From Bradyrhizobium macuxiense (GTDB taxonomy: Bacteria > Pseudomonadota > Alphaproteobacteria > Rhizobiales > Xanthobacteraceae), in assembly GCF_007993935.1 (NCBI RefSeq), contig NZ_VITY01000011.1:62001-126000 (forward strand): DNA of 64,000 nucleotides, read 5' to 3'. The position numbers were made by a program, and so were the translations under genes. The notes beneath the pieces are model-generated. The model was not told the DNA's origin. It did not search any database and worked only from the letters and a program-made list of their open reading frames with translations. This document shows, piece after piece, positions 1 through 8,737 of the stretch. Within the stretch, counting starts at the first letter, position 1, and every line of letters starts with the position of its first letter.

Positions 1-1
1 C

Positions 2-796
2 AAGTCGTCGCTCATGTCGCAGATCGTAAAAGGCGCAGCCGCCGACGTGACTGTCGTCGCGCTCATCGGAGAGCGTGGACGAGAGGTGCGTGAATTCATC
101 GAGCGTCACCTTGGACAGGCCCTCCGCCGCACGGTCGTCGTCGTTGAGACCTCCGAGCGCTCGGCGATGGAGCGGGCGCAATGCGCTCATATGGCGACCG
201 CACTCGCCGAATATTTTCGTGATCAAGGATTGCGCGTCGTTCTGATGATGGATTCGTTGACGCGCTTTGGCCGGGCGATGCGCGAAATCGGCCTTGCCGC
301 AGGAGAGCCTCCGACCCGGCGCGGCTTTCCTCCCTCCGTCTTTGCGTTGTTGCCTGGTCTACTGGAGCGCGCCGGTATGGGCGAGCGCGGCTCGATCACA
401 GCCTTCTATACCGTGCTTGTCGAGGGGGACGGCATGGGCGATCCAATTGCCGAAGAGACACGCGGTATTCTTGATGGTCATATCATTCTCTCACGCGCTC
501 TCGCGTCGCGAGAGCATTTTCCCGCTGTCGATGCGCTGTCGAGCCGTAGCCGTGTAATGGATGCGGTCGTATCTGTGCCGCATCGCAAGGCAGCATCCGT
601 CTTCCGTGATCTGCTCTCACGCTACGCTGAGGCTGAGTTCTTGATCAAGGTCGGCGAGTACAAGCAGGGCAGCGATCCGCTGACTGACCGGGCGATCGCC
701 TCGATCGATGAGTTGCGGAAATTCCTGCGCCAGGGCCAGGACGAGGCGGCCAGTTTTGAGGAAACCGTCACATGGATGTCGCGTCTGACCGCCTGA
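2..796 (+). CDS. rhcN: T3SS ATPase RhcN/SctN (5' partial)
   Basis: C-terminal 264 residues of the type III export ATPase, which unfolds and releases chaperone-bound substrates at the base of the injectisome. The reading frame is already open at the window edge and begins with K-S-S-L-M, the end of the Walker A loop. Further on are the ALIGERGREVREF segment, the Walker B-like VVLMMDSLTRFGRAMRE, and the GSITAFYTVLVEGDG region typical of F1/SctN ATPases. The first visible ATG (14) is internal, not the start. The 3' end overlaps rhcO by 25 nt, as in other rhc operons. Confidence 0.95.
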   Translation, partial: KSSLMSQIVKGAAADVTVVALIGERGREVREFIERHLGQALRRTVVVVETSERSAMERAQCAHMATALAEYFRDQGLRVVLMMDSLTRFGRAMREIGLAAGEPPTRRGFPPSVFALLPGLLERAGMGERGSITAFYTVLVEGDGMGDPIAEETRGILDGHIILSRALASREHFPAVDALSSRSRVMDAVVSVPHRKAASVFRDLLSRYAEAEFLIKVGEYKQGSDPLTDRAIASIDELRKFLRQGQDEAASFEETVTWMSRLTA

Positions 797-1308
797 AAGC
801 CGTTCATGCGTCGAAATGGCGGCTCGTGAAGAATATGAGGGAGCGGAACGCGCTCCGTGAATTGTCCAATAGGGAAGCCAAGCGCCGCATTGCGGTCGAA
901 GCTGTCGCGCGAGCTTCCGTGGCTCTTGCACGTGCCGAGGAATCCCGCGCAACGGTCGAGACCGAGCTTTACCAGGAACTAGTATCGTCCGATCCCATGC
1001 CTGTCACGGAACTCGATCGTCGCTGCCATCTCGTCATTGGGCGGTTCACAGCCGAGATCGCATCGGCACGCCAGGCGCTTGAGGAGGCGTGCATGGTTCG
1101 AGAGCAGGCCGAGACCGCGGTTCTTGAGGCGCGGACCGTCTGGGTCAAGCGTTCGGCCGCGACTCACAAATGGCAACAGATTGAGTGCGACGTTCAGCGC
1201 ACGAGCGATGCTCATTCGGAGTTCGCAGCCGAAATCGAAGCCGATGACGAGGTTTTGCTTCGCTATCGGCGTGGCTCGCGGACACAGGCGGCAGGTGACT
1301 CAATCTAA
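772..1308 (+). CDS. T3SS stalk protein RhcO/SctO (Y4yJ-like)
   Basis: A 178-residue protein that is almost entirely charged, Ala-rich helix, as expected for the SctO/YscO/FliJ coiled-coil stalk that couples the ATPase to the export gate. Primary sequence is poorly conserved in this family, so the call rests on size, coiled-coil character and position between rhcN and rhcQ, where NGR234 carries y4yJ. It starts inside rhcN and ends on the ATG of rhcQ (TAATG), so translation is probably coupled. Confidence 0.8.
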   Translation: MDVASDRLKAVHASKWRLVKNMRERNALRELSNREAKRRIAVEAVARASVALARAEESRATVETELYQELVSSDPMPVTELDRRCHLVIGRFTAEIASARQALEEACMVREQAETAVLEARTVWVKRSAATHKWQQIECDVQRTSDAHSEFAAEIEADDEVLLRYRRGSRTQAAGDSI

Positions 1309-2420
1309 TGGCTGGTCCTCTTATGCTGGCGCAAGCTTGCGGTGGTGTGGAAACGCCTTCGGTAAATACCTTGGATGGACCCGCACCATTCAAACCGCCC
1401 TTAAGCCTGTCTCACGCCGTGGTCTCGTGGCTCAACGAGATCGGAGCTCAGCGCATACTTCTGCGAAGCCATCTTGGCGACAAGGCGCTCTCCGTGCGTA
1501 TGACTCGGCTCGTCTGGCAGGCGGAGCCGTCTGCCATATCGATGCTCGACTGCGTCTTTGGTGTCGGAGACGACACGGTCGTCTTGTCGTTGCCCCGTCC
1601 GCTTGCGGAGACACTGATTTCGACGGTGCAGAATGGCCTTACGTTACCGTCCGACCCAACCCGTTCGCTCATCCTCGAACTTGCGCTTGAGCCGTTTCTC
1701 GTCCGACTGCAGAACCTGATACAGCGGGATCTGCAGCTTATCCGCATGGACGAAGCAACGACGCCAGACCCTTATCTGGAACTCGACGTCACCTATGGTC
1801 TGCTCACGGGCAAGGCTCGCCTGTTCCTATTCACGCCGCTTGACGGTCCGGTTCCGCCCGCGTTCCGCGCGTTAGGCGAGTTGCTTGGCCAATTGCCACG
1901 GGAGATGCGCAAGCTTTCCCCGGAATTGCCTGTGATCGTTGCAGGAGAGATCGGCTCGCTCCGTGTGACGCTCGCGCTTCTTCGCCAAACACATCCAGGC
2001 GACGCTTTGCTGCCGGACGCAATTCCGTTCGCCCGCGGGCAGATCATCCTCACTGCGGACAGATTATGGGCCCCGGCAGAGATTGCCGGCGACAAACTGA
2101 TTCTGCGGGGGCCGTTCCGCTCGCAACCCCACCCTCTGAAGTGTGCACATATGACGACCCAATCCGAAACGCCGCAACCGCCCGCTGAAGCCGATATCGA
2201 CGGTATGGAGATCACGCTTGTGTTCGAATGTGGCCGCTGGCCTATCCCGCTGGGAATGTTGAGAAGTGTCAACGAGGGGCATGTGTTCGAGCTTGGCCGG
2301 CCGCTCGACGGTCCAGTCGACATTCTGGCCAACGGTCGATGTATTGGCCGCGGCGACATCGTGCGTGTCGGCGAGGAACTGGCCGTCAGGCTGCGCGGCA
2401 GGTTGGCGGTCAATGATTGA
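1308..2420 (+). CDS. rhcQ: T3SS cytoplasmic ring protein RhcQ/SctQ
   Basis: A 370-residue C-ring (sorting platform) component. The C-terminal ~75 residues form a SpoA/FliN-type domain: the MEITLVFECGRWPIPLGMLR strand pair, then the conserved GRPLDGPVDILANGRCIGRGDIV segment and a final RLRGRL. The N-terminal part is variable, as usual for this family. The gene is overlapped by rhcO upstream and rhcR downstream. Confidence 0.9.
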   Translation: MAGPLMLAQACGGVETPSVNTLDGPAPFKPPLSLSHAVVSWLNEIGAQRILLRSHLGDKALSVRMTRLVWQAEPSAISMLDCVFGVGDDTVVLSLPRPLAETLISTVQNGLTLPSDPTRSLILELALEPFLVRLQNLIQRDLQLIRMDEATTPDPYLELDVTYGLLTGKARLFLFTPLDGPVPPAFRALGELLGQLPREMRKLSPELPVIVAGEIGSLRVTLALLRQTHPGDALLPDAIPFARGQIILTADRLWAPAEIAGDKLILRGPFRSQPHPLKCAHMTTQSETPQPPAEADIDGMEITLVFECGRWPIPLGMLRSVNEGHVFELGRPLDGPVDILANGRCIGRGDIVRVGEELAVRLRGRLAVND

Positions 2421-3078
2421 CGTTCAACCAGGCATCCTGGCGCTTCTTGCGGTGACGACCGGCCTCGGCCTGCTGGCGTTCGCGGTGGTCACAACGACTG
2501 CGTTCGTAAAGGTCTCCGTCGTACTCTTCCTCGTTCGCAACGCGCTCGGGACCCAGTCTATACCACCAAACATCGTTCTGTACGGCGCGGCATTGATCCT
2601 TACCGTCTTCATTAGCGCCCCGGTATTTGAGCAGACCTACAATCGCATCACCGACCAGCAGCTTCGCTACCAAACGTTCGATGACTGGGTGACCGCCGCC
2701 AAGGAGGGGCGAGAGCCGCTGCGCGCCTATCTGAAGAAGTTCACCAATGAAGAGCAGCGCCGGTTCTTCATGTCATCGACCGAACATGTTTGGTCGGAGG
2801 AGATGCGCGGCAACACTACAGCTGACGACTTTGTGATTCTTATACCGTCTTTTCTAATCTCGGAACTCAAGCGTGCCTTTGAGATCGGTTTTCTTCTCTA
2901 TCTTCCTTTTATCACCATCGATCTGATCGTAACGACGATTTTGATGGCCATGGGTATGTCAATGGTGTCCCCGACAGTCATATCCGTTCCTTTCAAGCTC
3001 TTTCTATTCGTCACCATCGATGGGTGGTCACGCCTCATGCACGGGTTGGTCTTGAGTTACACAACTCCGGGAGGTTGA
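2413..3078 (+). CDS. rhcR: T3SS export-gate protein RhcR/SctR
   Basis: A 221-residue inner-membrane protein of the FliP/SctR family, the core of the export gate. The ATG at 2413 overlaps the rhcQ stop. The frame is open much further upstream, but MIDVQPG...LLAVTTGLGLLAFAVVTTTAF is the expected N-terminus with its first membrane segment. Family hallmarks are visible: KVSVVLFLVRNALGTQSIPPN, SFLISELKRAFEIGFLLYLPF, and DLIVTTILMAMGMSMVSP. Four membrane helices are expected. Confidence 0.95.
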   Translation: MIDVQPGILALLAVTTGLGLLAFAVVTTTAFVKVSVVLFLVRNALGTQSIPPNIVLYGAALILTVFISAPVFEQTYNRITDQQLRYQTFDDWVTAAKEGREPLRAYLKKFTNEEQRRFFMSSTEHVWSEEMRGNTTADDFVILIPSFLISELKRAFEIGFLLYLPFITIDLIVTTILMAMGMSMVSPTVISVPFKLFLFVTIDGWSRLMHGLVLSYTTPGG

Positions 3079-3080
3079 GA

Positions 3081-3356
3081 ATGACTGAAGCAAGCATCCT
3101 CACTCATCTGAGCCGATCGCTCGTCCTCTTCATGATCTGGGTACTGCCACCGCTCATCGCAGCTCTGGTTGCTGGATTGGGCATTGGCATCATCCAGGCG
3201 GCAACGCAGCTCCAGGATCAAACCTTGCCCCTTACTGTAAAGCTCCTGGTCGTGGTCGCCGTGCTCGCTCTGTTTTCTCCGGTGCTGAGCGCCCCGCTCA
3301 TCGAACATGCCGAGCAGATCTTTACCGAGTTTCCCGCACTCACAGCGAGGTATTAG
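3081..3356 (+). CDS. rhcS: T3SS export-gate protein RhcS/SctS
   Basis: A 91-residue FliQ/SctS family protein with two membrane helices, separated by the conserved segment around IIQAATQLQDQTLPLTVKLL. The start at 3081 follows a GGGAGG ribosome site and leaves 2 bp after the rhcR stop. It is usually followed directly by rhcT; here a 602 bp gap intervenes. Confidence 0.95.
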   Translation: MTEASILTHLSRSLVLFMIWVLPPLIAALVAGLGIGIIQAATQLQDQTLPLTVKLLVVVAVLALFSPVLSAPLIEHAEQIFTEFPALTARY

Positions 3357-3958
3357 CGTGAAAATTCATCGGTACCTGTCCGCTAGACAATCCTGTTCGT
3401 TCTTGGAACGGGTCAGATCTTGCGCGGAAACCTGTTTAGCTGATTGTTGGCAAAGATCAGACAGAGCCCGACCTGCGGACCAATCGCTGCGTGGCAATTC
3501 ACAAAGCCCGCGAAGCTGTTCAGGTGGTTGAAACTGCTGGTTTTGGCGGTGTGAGGGCGAGGCCACCATAGCTTGATTCGTCCTCCCTGCCGTTCCAAAC
3601 CACGTCGCGGTTGGACCGGTGGTGTTCTCGAAATCATCATGCCTCGTCGCCTCATAGGTGGGGCCATCATGACCAATCGACGCCGAAGTGATTTGACCTT
3701 TTGCATCATTGAGCCGCGAGTTTGCGAGTTTCGCGTCGATTTTGCTGTTCAAAATGGAGGCCCAGAAGGTTGGACGTAGTTTCGTGTCCTCACGCTTGCG
3801 GCTTCAACGCACGCAATGGACGCCAGCCGATGGATGGGCGTTTACGTCCCCTGGAAGACCTGAACGAGGCAAATATCGGCCTCCTTCTCGACATCACATA
3901 TGGTAGCAGCCGGCGGCGCTGGTTGCCTTGGTTGAAGCGAGCGACTAGCGGACCTTAG
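3357..3958 (+). other. 602 bp gap inside the T3SS operon between rhcS and rhcT
   Basis: In the rhizobial clusters I know of, rhcS and rhcT are adjacent. Here 602 bp lie between them with no recognisable gene. Several overlapping ORFs of 60-130 codons exist on both strands, but none resembles a known protein. The composition is consistent with a decayed insertion, though no terminal inverted repeats or target duplication were found by eye. Confidence 0.6.
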
Positions 3959-4780
3959 ATGTACGGCCTGTCACCCAGCGATACGCAAAATCTGATTCAG
4001 ACGGGGATCGAGTTTGTCGTTGCAGCCAGTCTTGGTGCGGCCCGCGCCCTGGGTATTATGCTTGTCCTTCCCGTTTTTACCCGGCCACACATTAGCGGGC
4101 TGATCCGCGGAAGCCTGAGTATTGCGATTGCACTGCCATGCTTGGTGCCAATCAAGGACGGCCTGCAGGCGCTGGATCCGGATACACGTCTGATCAGGGT
4201 TACGCTCCTCGGCTTGAAGGAGATGTTCGTTGGCCTGCTGGTCGGCATCCTGCTCAGTATCCCGCTATGGAGCATCCAGGCGGTCGGTGACATCATCGAC
4301 ACCCAACGAGGGATTTCGAGCCAACTAGGTCCGGACGATCCCGCGACGCGCAGCCAAGCTTCGGGGACGGGACTTTTTCTTGCTGTCACAGCGGTCACGA
4401 TGTTCGTGCTGTCAGGGGGCTTGCAGACCATGGTCAGAGGCCTTTACGGCAGCTACCTGATCTGGCCGGTGTATCGGCTACTACCTGCCCTGACCGCGCA
4501 AGGGGCGTTGGAATTCCTGACGCTTCTCGATCACATCATGCATACGACGTTACTGGTCTCCGGGCCCGTGCTGGCCTTGCTGCTTCTTATTGATGTGTCG
4601 GTCATGATCCTTGGGCGCTTTGCGCCGCAAATCAGGCTGAACGATTTCTCGCCGACGATCAAGAATGTCGCCTTTGGGGTCATCATGGTCAGCTACACCG
4701 TCTACCTCATTGAATATATGGGAACTGAGATCATCCAGTCCAACAGCGTGCTCGAGTTGCTCGAGAAACTCTTGAAATGA
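3959..4780 (+). CDS. rhcT: T3SS export-gate protein RhcT/SctT
   Basis: A 273-residue FliR/SctT family inner-membrane protein with about six hydrophobic segments. Recognisable parts are GAARALGIMLVLPVFTR near residue 25, KEMFVGLLVGILLSIPLWSIQAVGDIIDTQRG near residues 90-120 and FAPQIRLNDFSPTIKN near residue 220. The ATG at 3959 gives a normal family length. The stop overlaps rhcU by 4 nt (ATGA). Confidence 0.93.
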   Translation: MYGLSPSDTQNLIQTGIEFVVAASLGAARALGIMLVLPVFTRPHISGLIRGSLSIAIALPCLVPIKDGLQALDPDTRLIRVTLLGLKEMFVGLLVGILLSIPLWSIQAVGDIIDTQRGISSQLGPDDPATRSQASGTGLFLAVTAVTMFVLSGGLQTMVRGLYGSYLIWPVYRLLPALTAQGALEFLTLLDHIMHTTLLVSGPVLALLLLIDVSVMILGRFAPQIRLNDFSPTIKNVAFGVIMVSYTVYLIEYMGTEIIQSNSVLELLEKLLK

Positions 4781-5814
4781 GCGGCACGAGCGAAGAGAAG
4801 AAGCGCCCGCCAACTCCCAAGAAACTGAGTGATGCACGCAAGAAGGGACAAAGTCCGCGCAGCCTCGATTTGGTGAGCGCGCTCGGCGCTTGCGCCGGCT
4901 TCGGCTGTCTCTGGTCAAGAGCTGGCCTGATCGAAGACAATTGGTATGAAGCAGTACGACTAGTCGACCAGCTACAGGATCAGCCCTTCAACAGTGCGGT
5001 CCAGCAGGCGCTGGGCGGCTTGACCGAGCTTTGTATGGTAACGGTCGCTCCATTCTTCGCCGCTGCCGTCGCCGCAGTCATTCTGGCCAGTTTCTTGGCG
5101 AATGGTGGACTGACGTTTTCTTTGGAGGCGGTTAAGCCAAAGTTTGAGAAAATGGATCCGATAAAAGGACTGAAGCGTATTGTGTCTAAACGTTCGCTCA
5201 TCGAGCTTGGAAAGACGCTGGTTAAGCTGTTCGTTCTCGGTGCAAGCGTGTTCTTCACAGTTATCGCAAGCGGGAAGGCACTGGTATACCTACCGATCTG
5301 TGGTTTGGGCTGTTTCGGCTTCGTCATCACTGAAATCAAACTGCTGATTGGAATTTCTGCGGTTGCATTTCTGGCCAGCGGATTGACCGATTTCTTGATC
5401 CAGCGCTGGTTGTTTTTGCAGGACATGCGCATGACGGAGACCGAAGCGAAGCGCGAGTCGAAGGAACAACAAGGCAATCCACAAGTCAAAGGTGAACACC
5501 GTCGTCTCCGGCGGGAGACGGCAAACGAAGCTCCGCTCGGCGTCCATCGCGCCAAATTGATCGTGACGGGACCGGCAATCTTGATTGGGCTCCGCTACGT
5601 TCGTGGCGAGACCGGCGTTCCGGTCTTGGTTTGCCGCGGTGAGGGGGAAGCGGCTTCACGGCTGCTTGATGAGGCGCGCACGATGCGACTTAACATCGTC
5701 GATGATCACGTCCTTGCGGGTCAGCTCATCCGCAAGGCCAAGCTCGGCAACGCTGTGCCCGCCCAGTATTTCGAAGCTGTCGCAAAAGCACTCTACGCCG
5801 CCGGGCTCGTCTAG
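4777..5814 (+). CDS. rhcU: T3SS switch protein RhcU/SctU without an NPTH motif
   Basis: A 345-residue FlhB/SctU protein: KRPPTPKKLSDARKKGQ at the N-terminus, about four membrane helices, then a cytoplasmic domain. SctU proteins normally autocleave between Asn and Pro of an NPTH motif, which changes substrate specificity. At that position (residues 265-268, after LIVT and before LIGLRYVRGE) this protein reads G-P-A-I, so both the cleaving Asn and the His are missing. The rest of the C-terminal domain (GVPVLVCRGEG, LAGQLIRKAKLGNAVPAQYFEAVA) is intact. The change could be tolerated, lineage-specific, or a sign of altered switching. Confidence 0.92.
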   Translation: MSGTSEEKKRPPTPKKLSDARKKGQSPRSLDLVSALGACAGFGCLWSRAGLIEDNWYEAVRLVDQLQDQPFNSAVQQALGGLTELCMVTVAPFFAAAVAAVILASFLANGGLTFSLEAVKPKFEKMDPIKGLKRIVSKRSLIELGKTLVKLFVLGASVFFTVIASGKALVYLPICGLGCFGFVITEIKLLIGISAVAFLASGLTDFLIQRWLFLQDMRMTETEAKRESKEQQGNPQVKGEHRRLRRETANEAPLGVHRAKLIVTGPAILIGLRYVRGETGVPVLVCRGEGEAASRLLDEARTMRLNIVDDHVLAGQLIRKAKLGNAVPAQYFEAVAKALYAAGLV

Positions 5815-5850
5815 ATCATCTTGCGAATGAAGCCGCGTTTGCAAAGCCGA

Positions 5851-6516
5851 TTATCGAGGCGATTGTGCGTCGTTCGTGCCGCCTGCTGGGGCTTGTGGTG
5901 CTACCCTGTTGTTCGTTCCATCTTCCAAGTTGCGCTTGTTGCGCGGCTCGGAAGTCCCGTATGTGGCAAGGGGAATGGCCGCACGATCACCATTGGTTGC
6001 CACGACGGCTCTATTGTCCAGCAAGTCCCGCGGATCATTGACCATTGCTGCTAGATTGTTGCGGATCGAGCAGCCAATCGTCGGATCGAAAGAGTTGTCG
6101 TCAACCGCAGGACCAACGATCGAAAGTGACGGACAGACGGGAGGCTGTGCTTCATACATAATCGCCTCGATTCGTACCGCAAAGTCGGAGGGCTGATCGA
6201 TGCGGGGGCCGAACAGGCGGACGTTGTCAGGGGCGACGCCCATTGCGCGGGCCTCGTGGGCCACCTGCGCGCCGAGCCGAGGCGAGCCGGAGACCTCGAG
6301 ATGAAGCGCATCGCGTCGACCGCGACTGGCACTGGCAATGAAATCCCGCAGACGATATCGCTCGGCACCACGAAGGCTCTGGAGCAGCAAGACACGTTTC
6401 TCCTGCTCCACGTGGATCGCGTCTTCAGCCAATCCAATATGCACTGGAGCAGTACGTGTGCAGCCACCCAAACTTGCCGTCAGAACGATCAGATGGCACA
6501 GGTTTCGCAAGGTCAT
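5851..6516 (-). CDS. T3SS-associated lipoprotein, Y4xK/CpaD-like
   Basis: A 221-residue secreted protein with a lipobox (TASLGGC), so the mature form is probably lipid-anchored in the outer membrane. The start at 6516 is chosen for its GAGGA ribosome site and signal peptide; an upstream ATG at 6585 would bury the signal. The body resembles the CpaD pilus-lipoprotein family (CPSLSIVGPAVDDNSFD; CSIRNNLAAMVNDPRDLL). It follows rhcC2 by 10 bp, as y4xK follows y4xJ in NGR234, and probably assists the secretin. Confidence 0.8.
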   Translation of the reverse strand: MTLRNLCHLIVLTASLGGCTRTAPVHIGLAEDAIHVEQEKRVLLLQSLRGAERYRLRDFIASASRGRRDALHLEVSGSPRLGAQVAHEARAMGVAPDNVRLFGPRIDQPSDFAVRIEAIMYEAQPPVCPSLSIVGPAVDDNSFDPTIGCSIRNNLAAMVNDPRDLLDNRAVVATNGDRAAIPLATYGTSEPRNKRNLEDGTNNRVAPQAPAGGTNDAQSPR

Positions 6517-6526
6517 TTGGCGGTCC

Positions 6527-8014
6527 TCATTCGATAACAAAGCCTGCACCACCCGTCGCGCCTGGTAGGCGAGTTCGCGGAGCACTGCTGCCTCTTGGCG
6601 GGCTTGCCAATGTGTTCGTCAAAATACGTCCCGCGTCGGAGGGCGGTGCGATACGATCAGTCGGCGCGCTCATCTGGCTCAGGTTCGATCCAGGCCGCAC
6701 GATGTAGGGAGTGACAATAATAACGAGCTCCGTCTCACGCTTTTGGAATGAAGAGGAACGAAAAAGTGTACCGAGGATGGGCACATCGCCCAGCCAAGGA
6801 AACGTATCGATGTCAGTGCTAAAGTTGCGCCTGATCAGTCCGCCGATTGCGAAGCTTTGCCCGCTGGCGAGTTCGACGACGGTGTTGGCGCGCCGCGTAG
6901 AGAGGGCAGGCACGGCCATTCCGTTGACCTTGACTTCACCTTCTTTCGACAGTTCACTGACTTCAGGCTTCACGCGGACATTGATCTGATTGTTGCTGAG
7001 AACGGTCGGGACGAACTCCAGGCTGATTCCGAATTGACGGAATTGGACCGAGACTTGCCGATTGTCCTGCATGACCGGAATTGGAAATTCGCCGCCGGCC
7101 AGGAAGCTCGCGGATTCGCCGGACATAGCAGTCAGATTCGGTTCAGCCAGTACCGAAGCGAGGTGCTCGCTGGCGAGCGCGTCAAGAACAGCACTGACGT
7201 TCATATTGCCAGCGCCAAATCCGATAGTTGCCGTGCCGCCACCGCTGGTCGCGCCGAAACCGCCACCTTTGCCGCTGCTAAAGCCGAAAGAAAAAGTTCC
7301 ATTTTGGCCAAAGGCAGAGAGGTTGATGCCGAGCTCCTTCATGGCGCTGCGAGAAACCTCCGCCACGCGCACGCTCAGATTGACCTGTAATGACCCCGCC
7401 ACCTGGATCTTATTGACCACCAGTGCACCCGCACCGAGAAACTGCTCTGTAACCTTCTTGGCGGTATCAACGACGTCGGCATTGGGCGCCGTCCCACTGA
7501 GGATCGCGCCGCGCGGGGTATAGCTGACTTGGATCGGATAGTCGCCGACCTCGGCCTTCAGCGTGGCACGCAGATCCTCTATAGGCTGGGTGACCACAAC
7601 ACGAAACTCAGCCAGAGCCTCTCCATTGTCGTTCAAAGCGAACAGGCTGGTCCGTCCCGATCTCTTGCCAAAGACGAAGATGGTCGTGTTCGATGGTGCC
7701 TGATAGTCCGCGATCGTCGGGTCGGCAACAAAGATGCTGGCCGCCGGCGCCGGGAGATGAATTGTCTTGCCCTGAGAGGAGGAAAGATTGAGTGTCGCGT
7801 TGAGGCTGTCAGGAGCCGGAAGCGACGTCCCCTGACGACCATCCCGCTTTATCTGAGCTGCTGCTGCGACAGGACATAGCAGAACGATCGCGCACAAGGC
7901 CAAGGCAAGATAAGGAAGAGCGGCATACGTTGCGGCGCTGCCGACCATCGACTGTCTGTCGTTGCCAACATCACTATGAAGAGCGAACAAGGGAGCCCTT
8001 GCTTTCAGATACAT
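6527..8014 (-). CDS. rhcC2: T3SS outer-membrane secretin RhcC2
   Basis: A 495-residue secretin with a signal sequence. It has an N-terminal pilus/BON-like region (TIHLPAPAASIFVADPTIADY, residues ~85-105), a Gly-rich stretch near residue 255, and a C-terminal secretin domain (VLAEPNLTAMSGESASFLAGGEFPIPV; WLGDVPILGTLF; TELVIIVTPYIV). In rhizobia the T3SS secretin is split into RhcC1 and RhcC2; this is the RhcC2 (Y4xJ) type, closer to CpaC than to classical SctC. It lies 3 bp after ttsI and is surely co-transcribed. RhcC1 would lie outside the window. Confidence 0.88.
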   Translation of the reverse strand: MYLKARAPLFALHSDVGNDRQSMVGSAATYAALPYLALALCAIVLLCPVAAAAQIKRDGRQGTSLPAPDSLNATLNLSSSQGKTIHLPAPAASIFVADPTIADYQAPSNTTIFVFGKRSGRTSLFALNDNGEALAEFRVVVTQPIEDLRATLKAEVGDYPIQVSYTPRGAILSGTAPNADVVDTAKKVTEQFLGAGALVVNKIQVAGSLQVNLSVRVAEVSRSAMKELGINLSAFGQNGTFSFGFSSGKGGGFGATSGGGTATIGFGAGNMNVSAVLDALASEHLASVLAEPNLTAMSGESASFLAGGEFPIPVMQDNRQVSVQFRQFGISLEFVPTVLSNNQINVRVKPEVSELSKEGEVKVNGMAVPALSTRRANTVVELASGQSFAIGGLIRRNFSTDIDTFPWLGDVPILGTLFRSSSFQKRETELVIIVTPYIVRPGSNLSQMSAPTDRIAPPSDAGRILTNTLASPPRGSSAPRTRLPGATGGAGFVIE

Positions 8015-8017
8015 CGA

Positions 8018-8707
8018 CTATGCTGCCGATGTAGCGACATTCAATTCAAGGACGTAGCCGACGCCGCGCGCGGTCTTGATCCGTAGCGTCGCACCCGACT
8101 GATTCAAAAGAGTGCGTAGGCGATAGATTCCGACTTCAAGCGCGTTGGCGGAGACCTCATTGTCGAACGCATAAAGGCGGTCTTCGAGGGAGGCGCGCGG
8201 CACGGTGCGGCCAGCACGGCTGAGCAGATGCTCGAGGATGCCCACTTCGCGGCGCGCAATCCTTAGCAGTCGACCGCCGACTGAAACCTGGCGGGCGACC
8301 GGATCGAAATTTAGGTTGCCAAATGTAACGATGGGGGCCGTCATTTGCGTTGACCGCCGCAGAATGGCTCGCATGCGAGCGATGAGCTCTTCAGTAGACA
8401 CGGGCTTCGGCAAAAAATCGTCCGCGCCGGCGTTGAAAATTGCGATCCGCCTGCCCAGATCGTTGAGGCGACTCATCATGATGGCAGGCATCGAACCTCC
8501 CTCGCGTCTCATTTGCTTCAGCCACCCCAAGCCGTCTCCATCCGGTAGAACCAACTCGAGTAGGAGAATGTCGTAGCGGGCATAATCCAGAGCGGCCGCC
8601 GCATCATCCAGAGTGTGTGTCACATCAACGGCGAAACCGAAATTCAAGAGCGCTCCTTTCACGGCGTGCGTAAAGTCTGAGTGATGATCAACCAGGAGAA
8701 CTCGCAT
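8018..8707 (-). CDS. ttsI: T3SS transcriptional activator TtsI
   Basis: A 229-residue OmpR-type response regulator: receiver domain at residues 1-115 and a winged-helix DNA-binding domain at ~125-222 (VARQVSVGGRLLRIARREVGILEHL; SANALEVGIYRLR). It activates T3SS and effector genes through tts boxes and is itself normally induced by flavonoid-NodD. The phosphoacceptor position reads Glu51 (ILLLELVLPDGDG) instead of Asp, so it is unlikely to be phosphorylated conventionally; Glu may mimic the active state. No sensor kinase lies nearby. Confidence 0.92.
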   Translation of the reverse strand: MRVLLVDHHSDFTHAVKGALLNFGFAVDVTHTLDDAAAALDYARYDILLLELVLPDGDGLGWLKQMRREGGSMPAIMMSRLNDLGRRIAIFNAGADDFLPKPVSTEELIARMRAILRRSTQMTAPIVTFGNLNFDPVARQVSVGGRLLRIARREVGILEHLLSRAGRTVPRASLEDRLYAFDNEVSANALEVGIYRLRTLLNQSGATLRIKTARGVGYVLELNVATSAA

Positions 8708-8737
8708 TTCGTCGCCTCTCGTCGAGCCAGGCCAAAA

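Noticed and set aside
6492..6507. TGGCAC...TCGC sigma-54-like string
   Set aside because: It lies inside the y4xK coding region on the opposite strand with no gene properly placed downstream.
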